Positions 1 through 8,456 of a stretch of 32,030 bases of DNA are shown piece after piece. A model generated the notes under the pieces. It was not told the DNA's origin and did no database searches. It was given only the letters and a program-made list of their open reading frames with translations. The DNA comes from an uncultured Bacteroidota bacterium. GTDB lineage: Bacteria; Bacteroidota; Bacteroidia; Chitinophagales; Chitinophagaceae. The position numbers and the translations under genes were made by a program. The number at the start of each line of letters is the position of its first letter. Position 1 is the first letter of the stretch. Location of the stretch: NCBI GenBank assembly GCA_903953815.1, contig CAJBLA010000061.1, forward strand, positions 1-32,030, written 5' to 3'.

Positions 1-639
1 AACTATTTAAATAAGTATGCACCATCCAAATTATTTGAACCGGGTGAAAAATATTTATATAGTAATACGGGCTATGTACTATTAGCCAGCATCGTTGAAA
101 AAGTAAGCGGTAGGGATTTTATTGAATTTTGCAATACTGAAATATTCAATAAGTTAAAAATGAATCATACTGCCATTCGCAGTTTAGCTGAAAAAGCGGC
201 CATTAAAAATTTTGCTTTAGGGCATGTATATGTTCCAGAAAAGAGCGCCTATATAAGAGCTGATTCATTTCCTTCATCTAATTATACCATTTGGTTAGGG
301 AATAGAAAAGGCCCAGGAAGGATAAGTTCAACCGTAGCTGATCTTTTAAAATGGGATCAGGCATTATATACTAATAAGTTAATAAGCCAGACTGCTATGG
401 CAGAAGCCTTTACGCCCATGCATTTAAATAATGGGGCTATTTCCAATTATGGGTTTGGTTGGGATTTAAAGCTTGCTGAAAATATAGTATGGCACAATGG
501 TGATAACCCAGGGTATAAAACCATCATTATCAGGTTTTTAAAAACAAATAAAACATTAATCATTCTCTGCAATAATGCAACCGATGCCTTTGAACACTTA
601 ACTGCCGAATTGAAAAATTGTGTTCAGCCTGCTAAATAA
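1..639 (+). CDS. Serine hydrolase, beta-lactamase/class C fold (5' end outside window)
   Basis: The reading frame is open from the first base and ends at TAA 637-639, so this is the C-terminal ~212 residues of a longer protein. The ATG at 160 is internal. Near the beginning it reads YSNTGYVLLASIVEKVSGRDF, with YSN as the second active-site motif of class C beta-lactamases and DD-peptidase-like esterases. Near the end WHNGDNPGY fits the third (HxG-like) motif. The SxxK nucleophile motif would lie upstream of the window. Known members act on beta-lactams, D-amino acid peptides or esters; the substrate here cannot be told. It converges on ppx with a 15-bp gap, and no terminator is visible there. 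A second member of the superfamily lies at 5995-7293. Confidence 0.8.
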   Translation, partial: NYLNKYAPSKLFEPGEKYLYSNTGYVLLASIVEKVSGRDFIEFCNTEIFNKLKMNHTAIRSLAEKAAIKNFALGHVYVPEKSAYIRADSFPSSNYTIWLGNRKGPGRISSTVADLLKWDQALYTNKLISQTAMAEAFTPMHLNNGAISNYGFGWDLKLAENIVWHNGDNPGYKTIIIRFLKTNKTLIILCNNATDAFEHLTAELKNCVQPAK

Positions 640-654
640 AGTTAATTAACCTAA

Positions 655-1536
655 TTAGTCATGTATAACCATATCATATAAATGGTGGATTAGCCCATCC
701 GCTAGTCCTATTTTCGGTACATGAATTTCTGAAACTGCTGCCCACTTGCATATTGCGTTATAAATAGTTAATGCAGGTACAATAACTTCAGCCCGATCTT
801 CTTTAATCGTGTATTTTTTCATTCTTTCATCTATAGCGAGCGGCTCCATTTCCTTATAAATATCTTTCAAAGTTTCATAGGATATTGATTTGCCTGCTTT
901 TGCTCCGCTAATTGAAAATAGTTTATTGATATTACCTCCTGATCCAATCCCAATGATATTTTCGTATTTTTTTGAAAGGTCCTTTAAGGTCTCCTTCATT
1001 TCATCCCAAGTTTCGTCCTTGACCTTTTTTGTAAGAATACGAACAGTGCCAATATTAAATGATTTTTGCAGAATTATATTGGATTTGTGATATAAAGTAA
1101 GCTCGGTACTTCCACCACCTACATCAATGTATAAATAACTCTTATCGTTATCTAATAATTCTGCAATATGGTTTTCGTAAATTATTTCTGCTTCTAATTC
1201 ACCAGTGATTACCTCAATCTCAATACTGGTTTCAGATTTTATTTCTTTTATTATTTCTTTGGCATTTTCAGCATCACGCATGGCACTTGTTGCACAAGCC
1301 ATATAGTGATCAACTTCGTATACTTTCATTAAGTTGTTAAAAGCTTTGATGGTATTAATCAGCATCTTCTTTTTTTGTCCACCAATATGCCCTTTTTCAA
1401 AAACGTCAAACCCTAATCGAACTGGGATTCTTAAAAGATTCAATTTATTAAATTCTGTGGCTTTCCCTTTTTTTATTACTTCACAAATGAGTAATCTGAC
1501 CGCGTTACTACCAATATCTATTGCTGCAAGTATCAA
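655..1536 (-). CDS. ppx: Exopolyphosphatase / guanosine pentaphosphatase family (Ppx/GppA), short form
   Basis: The 293-residue protein has the actin-like ATPase fold of Ppx/GppA enzymes, which release phosphate from the ends of polyphosphate or hydrolyse pppGpp. Visible motifs are DIGSNAVRLLI at residues 7-17 (first phosphate loop), GELEAEIIY near 110 containing the probable catalytic Glu, DVGGGSTEL near 139 (second phosphate loop) and GIGSGGNINKL near 196. It is much shorter than E. coli Ppx (about 510 residues) and keeps only the two N-terminal domains, as many Bacteroidota and GppA-like proteins do. The ATG at 1536 lies 6 bases after the ppk1 stop, so the two are surely cotranscribed as a synthesis/degradation pair. 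Whether it prefers polyphosphate or pppGpp is not decided by the sequence. Confidence 0.88.
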   Translation of the reverse strand: MILAAIDIGSNAVRLLICEVIKKGKATEFNKLNLLRIPVRLGFDVFEKGHIGGQKKKMLINTIKAFNNLMKVYEVDHYMACATSAMRDAENAKEIIKEIKSETSIEIEVITGELEAEIIYENHIAELLDNDKSYLYIDVGGGSTELTLYHKSNIILQKSFNIGTVRILTKKVKDETWDEMKETLKDLSKKYENIIGIGSGGNINKLFSISGAKAGKSISYETLKDIYKEMEPLAIDERMKKYTIKEDRAEVIVPALTIYNAICKWAAVSEIHVPKIGLADGLIHHLYDMVIHD

Positions 1537-1542
1537 AGTATT

Positions 1543-3606
1543 TTATTTTTTACCAATTAAGTAGTTGTAAGTAGCTACCTGTGATTTGCAATGTTTTTTA
1601 CCAACGGAAGATACATAATTATTGCCTAAATTTTCATCCAAAATTCTGGCTTTTTGATTGTCTTTCAATTGAACATTGATGATCTCAACCAATTCTTTTT
1701 TTAATTTTACATCTAAAATAGGTGCAGCAACTTCAATTCGATGATCTAGATTACGTACCATCCAGTCGGCACTTGAAATGTATACTTTTTCATTTCCTTT
1801 ATTGTGAAAAATCATTACCCTGGCATGCTCTAAATATTGATCTACAATACTTATAGCGTTTAGTTTATTTTTCAATTTTTCACTTCCCTTTTTCAATGTC
1901 AATATTCCGCGAATAATTAAATGTACTTCCACACCCGCTTTGGTTGCTTTGTATAAATGATCTATGAGCGTGTGGTCACTGATTGAGTTTGATTTGATAA
2001 TTATTTTAGCACTCTTCCCTTGTTTTGCATGCTTAATTTCATTTTCAATTAATTGGATAATTGAATTGCGCATATTAATAGGCGAAATAAGTAAGTTCCT
2101 AGTTTTGCCAATAGGCTTATCTCCTAATTGCCAAGTTTCTAGATAAGTGAATACCTTGTTTACTTCCATTAATAAGGGTCTGGAAGCGGTTAATAAACAA
2201 TGATCAGCATAAATTTTAGCTGTTTTTTCATTTAAATTACCTGTGCTTATAAAGCCGTATTGTAGTAGCTTTTTTCCCACCCTTTTTTGTATCACACAAA
2301 TTTTAGCGTGCACTTTAACATTCGGGATACCCACTAAAACCTTTACACCTTCTTCTTCCATTAATGTTTTCCATTCCAAATTTGCTTCTTCGTCAAATCT
2401 TGCTTTTAATTCTAAAAACACGGTAACTTTTTTCCCATTACGCGCTGCGTTGATTAAAGCGTTAATCACTTTTGAATTGCTAGCCAAACGATAAGCAGTT
2501 ATTTTGATGGATTCAACTGCATCATCCATAGCGGCCTCCCTTAACATATCAATCACGGGATCAAAACTGTGGTAAGGAAAATGTAACAAAACATCTTTCT
2601 GTAATATCACTTCTGAAACCTGATTCTTATTTCTAAAGGATGGATGGATAAAAGGTTTAGGACGTTCCGCTTTTTCCACGAGAACATCTGGAAAATCCAT
2701 GAAATGTCTAAAATTATGAATATGCCCACCTGGTATAATACTGCTTTTCCGCGTTAAATGTAGCTTTTGAATTAAAAAATCAAGTAGTTCAGCATTCATC
2801 TCTTTATCGTATACAAAACGGACAGGCTTTCCTTTTCGTCTATTTTTAATTCCTTTAGAAATTTTTTCTACAAAATTTAATCCAACTTCTTGGTCTAAAT
2901 CAATTTCAGCATCCTTGGTTATTTTAAATACATGGGCTTCAAATTTATTAAACTTGAAGTGTGAAAATATAATGGGTAAATTATACTTCACAATATCTTC
3001 TAATAAAATGATTGATTTTGTAGCACCTGTAGATGGCAAAATAACGAATCTGCCTATGGATTTAGAGGGTATTTCAATTAATGAAAATTTTTCATGATAA
3101 GCATCCATCTTATTTTTCATCACAATTGCCAAATACAAACTCTTATCTCTTAAATAGGGAAGCTCTGGTAAATTTTCAATCATTAAAGGAATAATGTATG
3201 GGCGCACTACATTATCAAAATAGTCTCTAACAAATTCTTTTTGTACGGCATTTAATTTTCGTTCATTAATAATTAATACTTTTCTTTTTATTAATTCTTT
3301 ATTAATGTTACCCCAAATACGTGCAAATTCACTTTGTTGTTTTAAAACGACTCTTTGAATTTCATCGAGTATTAGTTGAGGTGATTCAAGAATATCTATA
3401 TTGGTATTCTTCTTTTTATCAACAAATTCAACCATTCTTTTTAAGGTGGCTACCCGTACCCTGAAAAATTCGTCTAAATTATTTGAAAAAATACCTAAAA
3501 AGCGGATTCTATCCTTTAAGGTCACTGTTGGATCATTGGCTTCCTGTAAAACCCTTGCGTTAAAGCTTAGCCAGCTAATATCTCTAGGAATAAACTCTTG
3601 CTTCAT
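1543..3606 (-). CDS. ppk1: Polyphosphate kinase 1
   Basis: PPK1 reversibly transfers the ATP gamma phosphate to inorganic polyphosphate. At 687 residues it is full length (E. coli 688). The N-terminal domain opens with FIPRDISWLSFNARVLQEA. The phospholipase D-like catalytic core contains ITAYRLASNSKVINAL near 369-384, LELKARFDEEANLEW near 398-412 and VKVHAKICVI near 430-439. His433 in that last motif matches the autophosphorylated histidine of E. coli (His435). EHARVMIFHNKG near 593-604 supplies the second histidine (His594, E. coli His592). The ATG at 3606 follows a consensus promoter at 3615-3645. ppx follows 6 bases downstream. A Pho-box-like repeat lies about 80-100 bases upstream but points the other way. 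Confidence 0.96.
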   Translation of the reverse strand: MKQEFIPRDISWLSFNARVLQEANDPTVTLKDRIRFLGIFSNNLDEFFRVRVATLKRMVEFVDKKKNTNIDILESPQLILDEIQRVVLKQQSEFARIWGNINKELIKRKVLIINERKLNAVQKEFVRDYFDNVVRPYIIPLMIENLPELPYLRDKSLYLAIVMKNKMDAYHEKFSLIEIPSKSIGRFVILPSTGATKSIILLEDIVKYNLPIIFSHFKFNKFEAHVFKITKDAEIDLDQEVGLNFVEKISKGIKNRRKGKPVRFVYDKEMNAELLDFLIQKLHLTRKSSIIPGGHIHNFRHFMDFPDVLVEKAERPKPFIHPSFRNKNQVSEVILQKDVLLHFPYHSFDPVIDMLREAAMDDAVESIKITAYRLASNSKVINALINAARNGKKVTVFLELKARFDEEANLEWKTLMEEEGVKVLVGIPNVKVHAKICVIQKRVGKKLLQYGFISTGNLNEKTAKIYADHCLLTASRPLLMEVNKVFTYLETWQLGDKPIGKTRNLLISPINMRNSIIQLIENEIKHAKQGKSAKIIIKSNSISDHTLIDHLYKATKAGVEVHLIIRGILTLKKGSEKLKNKLNAISIVDQYLEHARVMIFHNKGNEKVYISSADWMVRNLDHRIEVAAPILDVKLKKELVEIINVQLKDNQKARILDENLGNNYVSSVGKKHCKSQVATYNYLIGKK

Positions 3607-3614
3607 ATGGTATA

Positions 3615-3645
3615 CAAATTTATAGTGCGAATTTAGTTAATTCAA
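3615..3645 (-). promoter_or_regulatory. Bacteroidota-type promoter of ppk1-ppx
   Basis: Read on the minus strand, TAAATTTG at 3622-3615 matches the -7 consensus TAnnTTTG exactly. A TTG at 3645-3643 lies 20 bases upstream, a plausible -33 element. The -7 box ends only 8 bases before the ppk1 ATG, so the transcript would have almost no leader. Confidence 0.5.
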
Positions 3646-3674
3646 GATTAAGTAATATTCTGTTCACTATTTCT

Positions 3675-3703
3675 TAATACTATGGTAACATGTCGGAAAC
3701 ATT
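3675..3703 (+). promoter_or_regulatory. Putative Pho box (PhoB-type direct repeats)
   Basis: TAACATG (3686-3692) and AAACATT (3697-3703) are separated by TCGG, a 7+4 arrangement with an 11-bp period as in the E. coli Pho box. A weaker unit TAATACT at 3675-3681 is in the same phase, with spacer ATGG. A near-identical arrangement with the same spacing lies before the TonB receptor (23954-23982). The repeats read on the plus strand and end 41 bases before the metallophosphoesterase ATG, so control of that gene is more likely than of ppk1. That PhoB binds here is inference. Confidence 0.45.
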
Positions 3704-3744
3704 AAAGTTACAGCGTATTGCGTTATTTACATAAAATACAACCC

Positions 3745-4584
3745 ATGGACAAGCGACCAATGGAAATATGTATCGTAAGTGACCTGCATCTAGGCACATT
3801 TGGATGTCAAGCTAAGGAAGTACTTAATTATTTAAAAAGTATAAAACCTAAAACTTTGATTTTGAATGGGGACATTATTGACATTTGGCAATTCAATAAG
3901 CGTTATTTCCCTAAAAGTCATATGGCGGTGATTAAACAAATATTTAGTATGGCGAGTAAAGATACAAAAGTGATATATATCACCGGTAATCATGATGAAG
4001 CTTTACGAAAATATGCCGACTTTGAGATGGGTAATATTCAATTGACTGATAAAATTGTTTTTGAAATTAATGGAGAAAAGAATTGGGTTTTTCATGGTGA
4101 TGTTTTTGATCGAACAACTAAGGGAAGCGCTAAGCTATTAGCAAAATTGGGTGGGTATGGTTATGATTTATTAATACTTATCAATAGTCTATTAAACTGG
4201 AGTTTAAAAATTATGGGTAAGGAGAAAATGAGTTTAAGTAAGAGTGTTAAGAACGGGGTAAAAAAAGCGGTATCCTGGATCAATAATTTTGAACAAACAG
4301 CAGCTGAATTGGCCATTGAGAACAATTACCAATATGTTATTTGCGGACATATTCATCAGCCACAACAACGTGTCGTTACCACTGATAAGGGATCTGTTAC
4401 TTATTTAAATAGCGGCGATTGGATTGAAAATTTAACATCTTTAGAATATTTCGATAATGCTTGGCGCTTATACCAGTATGATCCGAAACAATTTGAAGAA
4501 ACTAATAAAAAAAGTAAAATCATACAACTACAGGAGGAACTAAGTGTGATTACGCAGGAAGTTGCCTTTCAGGTATCTATGTAA
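3745..4584 (+). CDS. PlcP-like calcineurin-type metallophosphoesterase (LpxH/UDP-diacylglucosamine hydrolase superfamily)
   Basis: This 279-residue protein (ATG 3745) has the complete metallophosphoesterase set: SDLHLGT (Asp13, His15), NGDIID (Asp43), GNHDE (Asn82, His83), FHGD (His118) and CGHIH (His202, His204). Beyond the catalytic residues it shows traits I recall from PlcP, the phospholipase C of Sinorhizobium that degrades phospholipids under phosphate starvation: GTFGCQA after the first motif, VKKAVSWINNFE near 172-183 and GDWIENLTSLEY near 224-235. LpxH-type members lack most of these. No signal peptide is seen, so it acts on the cytoplasmic side. A glycosyltransferase follows after 10 bases and a Pho-box-like repeat precedes it. 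An in-frame TTG at 3718 would add nine residues, but ATG is preferred. The alternative is a role in lipid A synthesis. Confidence 0.75.
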   Translation: MDKRPMEICIVSDLHLGTFGCQAKEVLNYLKSIKPKTLILNGDIIDIWQFNKRYFPKSHMAVIKQIFSMASKDTKVIYITGNHDEALRKYADFEMGNIQLTDKIVFEINGEKNWVFHGDVFDRTTKGSAKLLAKLGGYGYDLLILINSLLNWSLKIMGKEKMSLSKSVKNGVKKAVSWINNFEQTAAELAIENNYQYVICGHIHQPQQRVVTTDKGSVTYLNSGDWIENLTSLEYFDNAWRLYQYDPKQFEETNKKSKIIQLQEELSVITQEVAFQVSM

Positions 4585-4594
4585 AGTTGATCCT

Positions 4595-5593
4595 ATGAAA
4601 ATATTTTACGCAATTCAAGGGACGGGAAATGGCCATTTAAGCAGGGCTGAGCAATTGTATCCTTATTTACAAAAATACGGGGAGGTAGACTTTTTTTTAA
4701 GCGGATCAAATGCTCAATTAAATACGCGTATACCAATTAAGTACAAAAGTCAAGGACTTAGTTTACATTATAAACATACCGGTGGGTTGGATTATACTAA
4801 TATCGCAAAATCCATTTCTTTTAAATTATATAAAGATGCTAAGGCTTTGCCTATTGATAATTATGATCTAATTATCAATGACTTTGAATTTATAACCTCA
4901 CTTGCTTGTGGCATTAAACGAAAAAAAAGTATTCAATTTGGTCACCAAGCAAGTTTTCAGAGTAAATTAACGCCAAGGGCTAAAACAATCAATCCCATTG
5001 GGAAATTAGTTTTAGAAAATTTTGTCAGAAGTTCCTCTTTCCTTGGTCTTCATTTTGAATCCTATGATGATCAAATTTATAACCCAATCATTAAGGATGA
5101 AATTATAAGTGCAAATAAGGTGAATAAAGGCCACATAACAGTGTATTTGCCACAATATACGATTGCCTATATTACTCCTTTTTTACATGCACAATCACCA
5201 TTTCATTTTGAGGTATTTACAAAGGAAGTAACGGAGGTGACTCATTCAAAAAACATTACCTTTTCCCCAATTAGTGGTGCTACATTTACCAATAGCTTAA
5301 TTAGCTGCCATGCCATTATTACTGCTGGCGGCTTTGAAACACCTGCGGAAGCAATGTATTTGAATAAAAAGTTGTTAAGTATTCCCATCTTACATCATTT
5401 TGAACAAGAATGTAATGCGGCTGCGATGAAAAAGATGGGGGTAACGGTATTAAAAAAATTAGACCAACATTTTGCAGAACATTTCAAAATATGGATCAAT
5501 CAAGATAATTCCGTTAAAATTTCCTTAACCCATTCTACGAAGGATATTGTGGAGGTACTGATGAACAAAACCTTAGCAAAAGATTATAAATAG
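4595..5593 (+). CDS. GT-B fold glycosyltransferase (MurG/UGT-like)
   Basis: This is a 332-residue protein starting at ATG 4595, 10 bases after the preceding stop. The N terminus MKIFYAIQGTGNGHLSRAEQ is the glycine-rich loop of GT-B enzymes resembling MurG and diacylglycerol glucosyltransferases. ITAGGFETPAEAMYLNKKLL near residues 249-268, followed by an H-FEQ-NA segment, is the typical nucleotide-sugar binding site of the C-terminal domain (compare GGxxTxxEA in MurG). No membrane segment is obvious. The tight coupling to a PlcP-like phosphoesterase suggests it glycosylates the diacylglycerol that enzyme would release, giving glycolipids. That substrate is inference; family resemblance alone supports only transfer of a sugar from a nucleotide donor. 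Confidence 0.75.
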   Translation: MKIFYAIQGTGNGHLSRAEQLYPYLQKYGEVDFFLSGSNAQLNTRIPIKYKSQGLSLHYKHTGGLDYTNIAKSISFKLYKDAKALPIDNYDLIINDFEFITSLACGIKRKKSIQFGHQASFQSKLTPRAKTINPIGKLVLENFVRSSSFLGLHFESYDDQIYNPIIKDEIISANKVNKGHITVYLPQYTIAYITPFLHAQSPFHFEVFTKEVTEVTHSKNITFSPISGATFTNSLISCHAIITAGGFETPAEAMYLNKKLLSIPILHHFEQECNAAAMKKMGVTVLKKLDQHFAEHFKIWINQDNSVKISLTHSTKDIVEVLMNKTLAKDYK

Positions 5594-5641
5594 TGACTTT
5601 AAATATCAAGTAAACAATTTCACTTCATTAATATAAACATT

Positions 5642-5986
5642 ATGTATTTAATACAAGATCAAAAAAAAGAAACAATTGCCTATATCGAAAACATGATGAT
5701 TTTAGATACCAACCATGAGCATGTAATTGGTATTTTAATTGGAGATTGTTTTTTCGGCCATAATAAAAAAGTGGTAGGAAAGATTATCAATCAAACAGTT
5801 TACTTATTAAATGGAGAAATTGCAGGTAAGGTTGAATTAAATCAAGAATATAAAAATACCAGTATCAAAAAAAGTTTAATGGTGGAAGCCTGGGATTTTT
5901 TAATGAATATCAATGAACATACTGGCGCATGGATTGAAATAACAAAAAAATGGAGTAAAACTCCATTTTTAAGTCATTTAAATTAA
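5642..5986 (+). CDS. Small beta-rich protein of unknown function (4-fold beta flower-like)
   Basis: The 114-residue product has no signal peptide, membrane segment or catalytic motif. Short repeated strands can be seen: IAYIENMMILDTNHEHVIG, then CFFGHNKKVVGKI, then VYLLNGEIAGKVE. Each has a hydrophobic pair followed by an asparagine-containing turn and a G-K/I step. This pattern recalls the '4-fold beta flower' proteins common in Bacteroidota, a family without known function. It lies 48 bases after the glycosyltransferase in the same direction and may share its transcript. It converges with the next gene only 8 bases later. The assignment to that fold is by eye and uncertain; that the gene is real is supported by codon use and spacing. 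Confidence 0.6.
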   Translation: MYLIQDQKKETIAYIENMMILDTNHEHVIGILIGDCFFGHNKKVVGKIINQTVYLLNGEIAGKVELNQEYKNTSIKKSLMVEAWDFLMNINEHTGAWIEITKKWSKTPFLSHLN

Positions 5987-5994
5987 TAGTGTAA

Positions 5995-7293
5995 TTAGTT
6001 TATTCTGCTTCCGTAAATAATTCTTTCAATAATTCCGCCAAGCTCTCCATGCGAATTTGGGTTATGTTGCGTCATGATTAAAACTACTAATTTATCTTTT
6101 GGATCAGCCCAATAGCTGGTGCCGTAATAGCCGCCCCAGGAGAATGAACCCTTATTTCTAAAATTTAAATTGGCTGATTTTTCAGAAGTAATTCCAAAGC
6201 CCAAACTAAAATCATCCTGCCCATTAAATTTAAAATCCAACTGCGGGCTTGTCATAATTTCAGCAGTTCTTGGTGCAATAATTTGTTTGCCATTGTACTT
6301 GCCACCATTCAAAATCATTTGTAAGAATATTGCATAGTCATACGCGGTGGAAGATAAACCTGCGCCACCTGAGAAATAGGTTTTAGGGATGATTGGATAA
6401 TTTGGATTGATATCTCTAAAGGTGGGCGACCATTCAATAATTTTATTGGAATCATCTTCCGTATAAACTGTCGGCATTCTTTCCGCTTTTGACATAGGAA
6501 CATTGAAATAAGTATCCTTCATCCCTAATGGGTCAAAAATATTTTTTTGACAATAAGCTTCTAAGGATAAACCACTCACCACTTCAACAATACAGCCAAG
6601 TAAGTCTGTATTTAATCCATAGGTGAATCTTTCTCCGGGCTGATGTAATAAAGGCAAGCTTCCAAGAATTTTCATTCTATCAAGTAAGCTCGCATTAAAA
6701 TCACCTAATCCTGAAGGAATGCCTGCCTTGGTATAAATTGCATTCATTTTAGGGGTACCAATAGCTGTATAATCAATCCCAGAGGTATGGGTTAATAAAT
6801 CACGAATGGTTAATTCTCTTTTTGCAGGAATGGTGGTGTAGCTACTGTCCTTTGTATTAAAATCTTTTAAAACTGTGGGATTTTTAAAGCTGGAAATGAT
6901 ACTTGAAACATTTTGGTCAAGACTAAGTTTGCCTTGTTCATATAATTGCATAATCGCTAAACTAGTAATGGCTTTGGTTTGACTCATGATGCGATAAATG
7001 GCATTGGTCGGCATTGCTTTTTTACTCGCCTCATTAGCGTATCCGAAACCTTTGTGGTAAACCACTTGGTTATCTTTTACCACTATGACTGTTGAACCGA
7101 TTAACCATCGATTACTTATATATTTATTAACTAGTGTATCAATTTGTGCAAGCTTAGTATAATCAAACTTATTGCTTTTCACAGTTTCAAATGAAAGCAC
7201 TTGGCTATTGCCTTTAATTGTAATTGCAAAAGTAAATACCATAATACTACCTACGATTAGTAGTTGATTTATTTTTAAAGAGGCATTTTTCAT
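5995..7293 (-). CDS. Secreted serine hydrolase, class C beta-lactamase / family VIII esterase-like
   Basis: Starting at ATG 7293 gives 432 residues with a signal peptide (basic start MKNASLK, hydrophobic core LLIVGSIMVFTFAITI, likely cut near NSQ). An earlier non-ATG start at 7338 would overlap the preceding gene and spoil the signal peptide. The nucleophile motif is SQTK (Ser104, Lys107). The tyrosine motif is YGLN at 225-228, with one more residue than the YxN of true AmpC enzymes. The C-terminal SWGGYYGTSYW resembles the W-GG-x-G segment of family VIII esterases/EstB. It probably acts in the periplasm on esters or small D-peptides rather than as a resistance beta-lactamase. It follows the dehydratase gene by 26 bases. 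Confidence 0.82.
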   Translation of the reverse strand: MKNASLKINQLLIVGSIMVFTFAITIKGNSQVLSFETVKSNKFDYTKLAQIDTLVNKYISNRWLIGSTVIVVKDNQVVYHKGFGYANEASKKAMPTNAIYRIMSQTKAITSLAIMQLYEQGKLSLDQNVSSIISSFKNPTVLKDFNTKDSSYTTIPAKRELTIRDLLTHTSGIDYTAIGTPKMNAIYTKAGIPSGLGDFNASLLDRMKILGSLPLLHQPGERFTYGLNTDLLGCIVEVVSGLSLEAYCQKNIFDPLGMKDTYFNVPMSKAERMPTVYTEDDSNKIIEWSPTFRDINPNYPIIPKTYFSGGAGLSSTAYDYAIFLQMILNGGKYNGKQIIAPRTAEIMTSPQLDFKFNGQDDFSLGFGITSEKSANLNFRNKGSFSWGGYYGTSYWADPKDKLVVLIMTQHNPNSHGELGGIIERIIYGSRIN

Positions 7294-7319
7294 ATTTCTG
7301 TCAATTTTATTTTTGTCAT

Positions 7320-8276
7320 TTATTTTGCTGGGAACCAAGTTCCAAATTTAGTTAAATCTACATTTCCACCGGATAAAATGATACCTACCTTTTTTCCTTT
7401 AAATAAATTTGCATTGCGCATGGCCGCAGCCAACGGAACTACACAACTAGGCTCAACAATTATTTTCATTCTTTCATACACCAATCGAAGTGCATCTATG
7501 ATTTCTGCTTCCGAAACTAATAATATATCAGAAACATGTTCCTTTATAATTCCTAAGGTTTGTTCACTTAAGGTGGTCAATAATCCGTCAGCGATGGTTT
7601 CAATAAATGGTGCTTTTTCAACCTTGCCTGATTGTAAACTTAAAACTGCGTCTGCCGCTCCTTCAGGTTCTCCGCCATATACTTGCAAACCCGGTTTAAA
7701 ATAAGATGCACCTAAGCAGGTTCCGGATAATAAACCACCGCCACCCACTGGTGTAATTACGACGTCTAAATCGGGTACATCTTCCAATAATTCTTTGACG
7801 CAAGTAGCTTGACCAGTAATCACGCGATAGTCATCATAGGGATGAATAAATTCCGCACCCGTTTCTGCTACCACTTTATTTAATGCTTCCTCTCTTGCGG
7901 CCTGATTTGCTTCACATATTATTACAGTAGCACCGTAACCTTTCACTGCATTCACTTTTACCTGCGGGGAGGATTTAGGCATAACGATGTATGCTTTGAT
8001 GCCCAATCTTTTTGCTGCAAATGCCAAGGCTTGCGCGTGATTGCCTGAGGAATGTGTTGCAATTCCATTTTTTAATTGTTCTGGACTTAACGTGAGCGTC
8101 GCATTCATGCCACCTCTTATTTTAAAAGCCCCTATTTTTTGAAAGTTCTCACACTTAAAATAAAAATCAATGCCAGTCATTTCATTAATACTATGGTTAG
8201 TCATTACCGGTGTGCGATGTATATAGGGCCTTATCCGTTCATGTGCACTTAAGATATCTTCTTTAGATATTTTCAT
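7320..8276 (-). CDS. PLP-dependent threonine/serine dehydratase (or serine racemase), fold type II
   Basis: The 318-residue enzyme contains ENFQKIGAFKIRGG with Lys52 as the probable pyridoxal phosphate Schiff base, SSGNHAQALA at 74-83 contacting the cofactor, and the phosphate-binding loop PVGGGGLLSG near 174-183. It lacks the C-terminal ACT-like regulatory domain of biosynthetic IlvA, so it matches catabolic threonine ammonia-lyase (TdcB) and eukaryotic-type serine racemase, which have about 320 residues. These activities cannot be separated by sequence reading, so no symbol is given. Products would be 2-oxobutyrate or pyruvate plus ammonia, or D-serine. ATG 8276 is clear. It is the first gene of a minus-strand pair with the secreted serine hydrolase and diverges from the PhyH gene. 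Confidence 0.88.
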   Translation of the reverse strand: MKISKEDILSAHERIRPYIHRTPVMTNHSINEMTGIDFYFKCENFQKIGAFKIRGGMNATLTLSPEQLKNGIATHSSGNHAQALAFAAKRLGIKAYIVMPKSSPQVKVNAVKGYGATVIICEANQAAREEALNKVVAETGAEFIHPYDDYRVITGQATCVKELLEDVPDLDVVITPVGGGGLLSGTCLGASYFKPGLQVYGGEPEGAADAVLSLQSGKVEKAPFIETIADGLLTTLSEQTLGIIKEHVSDILLVSEAEIIDALRLVYERMKIIVEPSCVVPLAAAMRNANLFKGKKVGIILSGGNVDLTKFGTWFPAK

Positions 8277-8439
8277 TTTGCGCTCTCATTTATTTGCTTA
8301 CAAAAAGCTAATTTAATATATAAAATTGTTTGTTTCCTGATATGAATTTAATGAATTATTCATCAATTTACTGCTCAATATAAACCAATTAATATTTTCG
8401 ATTTTATTAATTCTCTAAGATGATTTATATTTAGTAACC

Positions 8440-8452
8440 ATTGTAAAACAAT
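8440..8452. promoter_or_regulatory. Short inverted repeat before the PhyH-family gene
   Basis: ATTGT and ACAAT flank AAA, ending 4 bases before the ATG at 8457. A weak -7-like TATATTTA lies at 8426-8433. It could be an operator or chance in AT-rich DNA. The rest of the 180-base divergent gap 8277-8456 shows nothing else clear. Confidence 0.2.
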
Positions 8453-8456
8453 AACT

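Noticed and set aside
160-639. A complete 159-residue protein starting at ATG 160
   Set aside because: The frame is open to base 1 and the upstream part carries the YSN motif of a serine hydrolase, so the ATG is internal and the gene is cut by the window edge.
7294-7338. N-terminal extension of the secreted serine hydrolase overlapping the dehydratase gene
   Set aside because: It needs a non-ATG start and would bury the signal peptide; ATG 7293 gives a clean signal peptide and no overlap.
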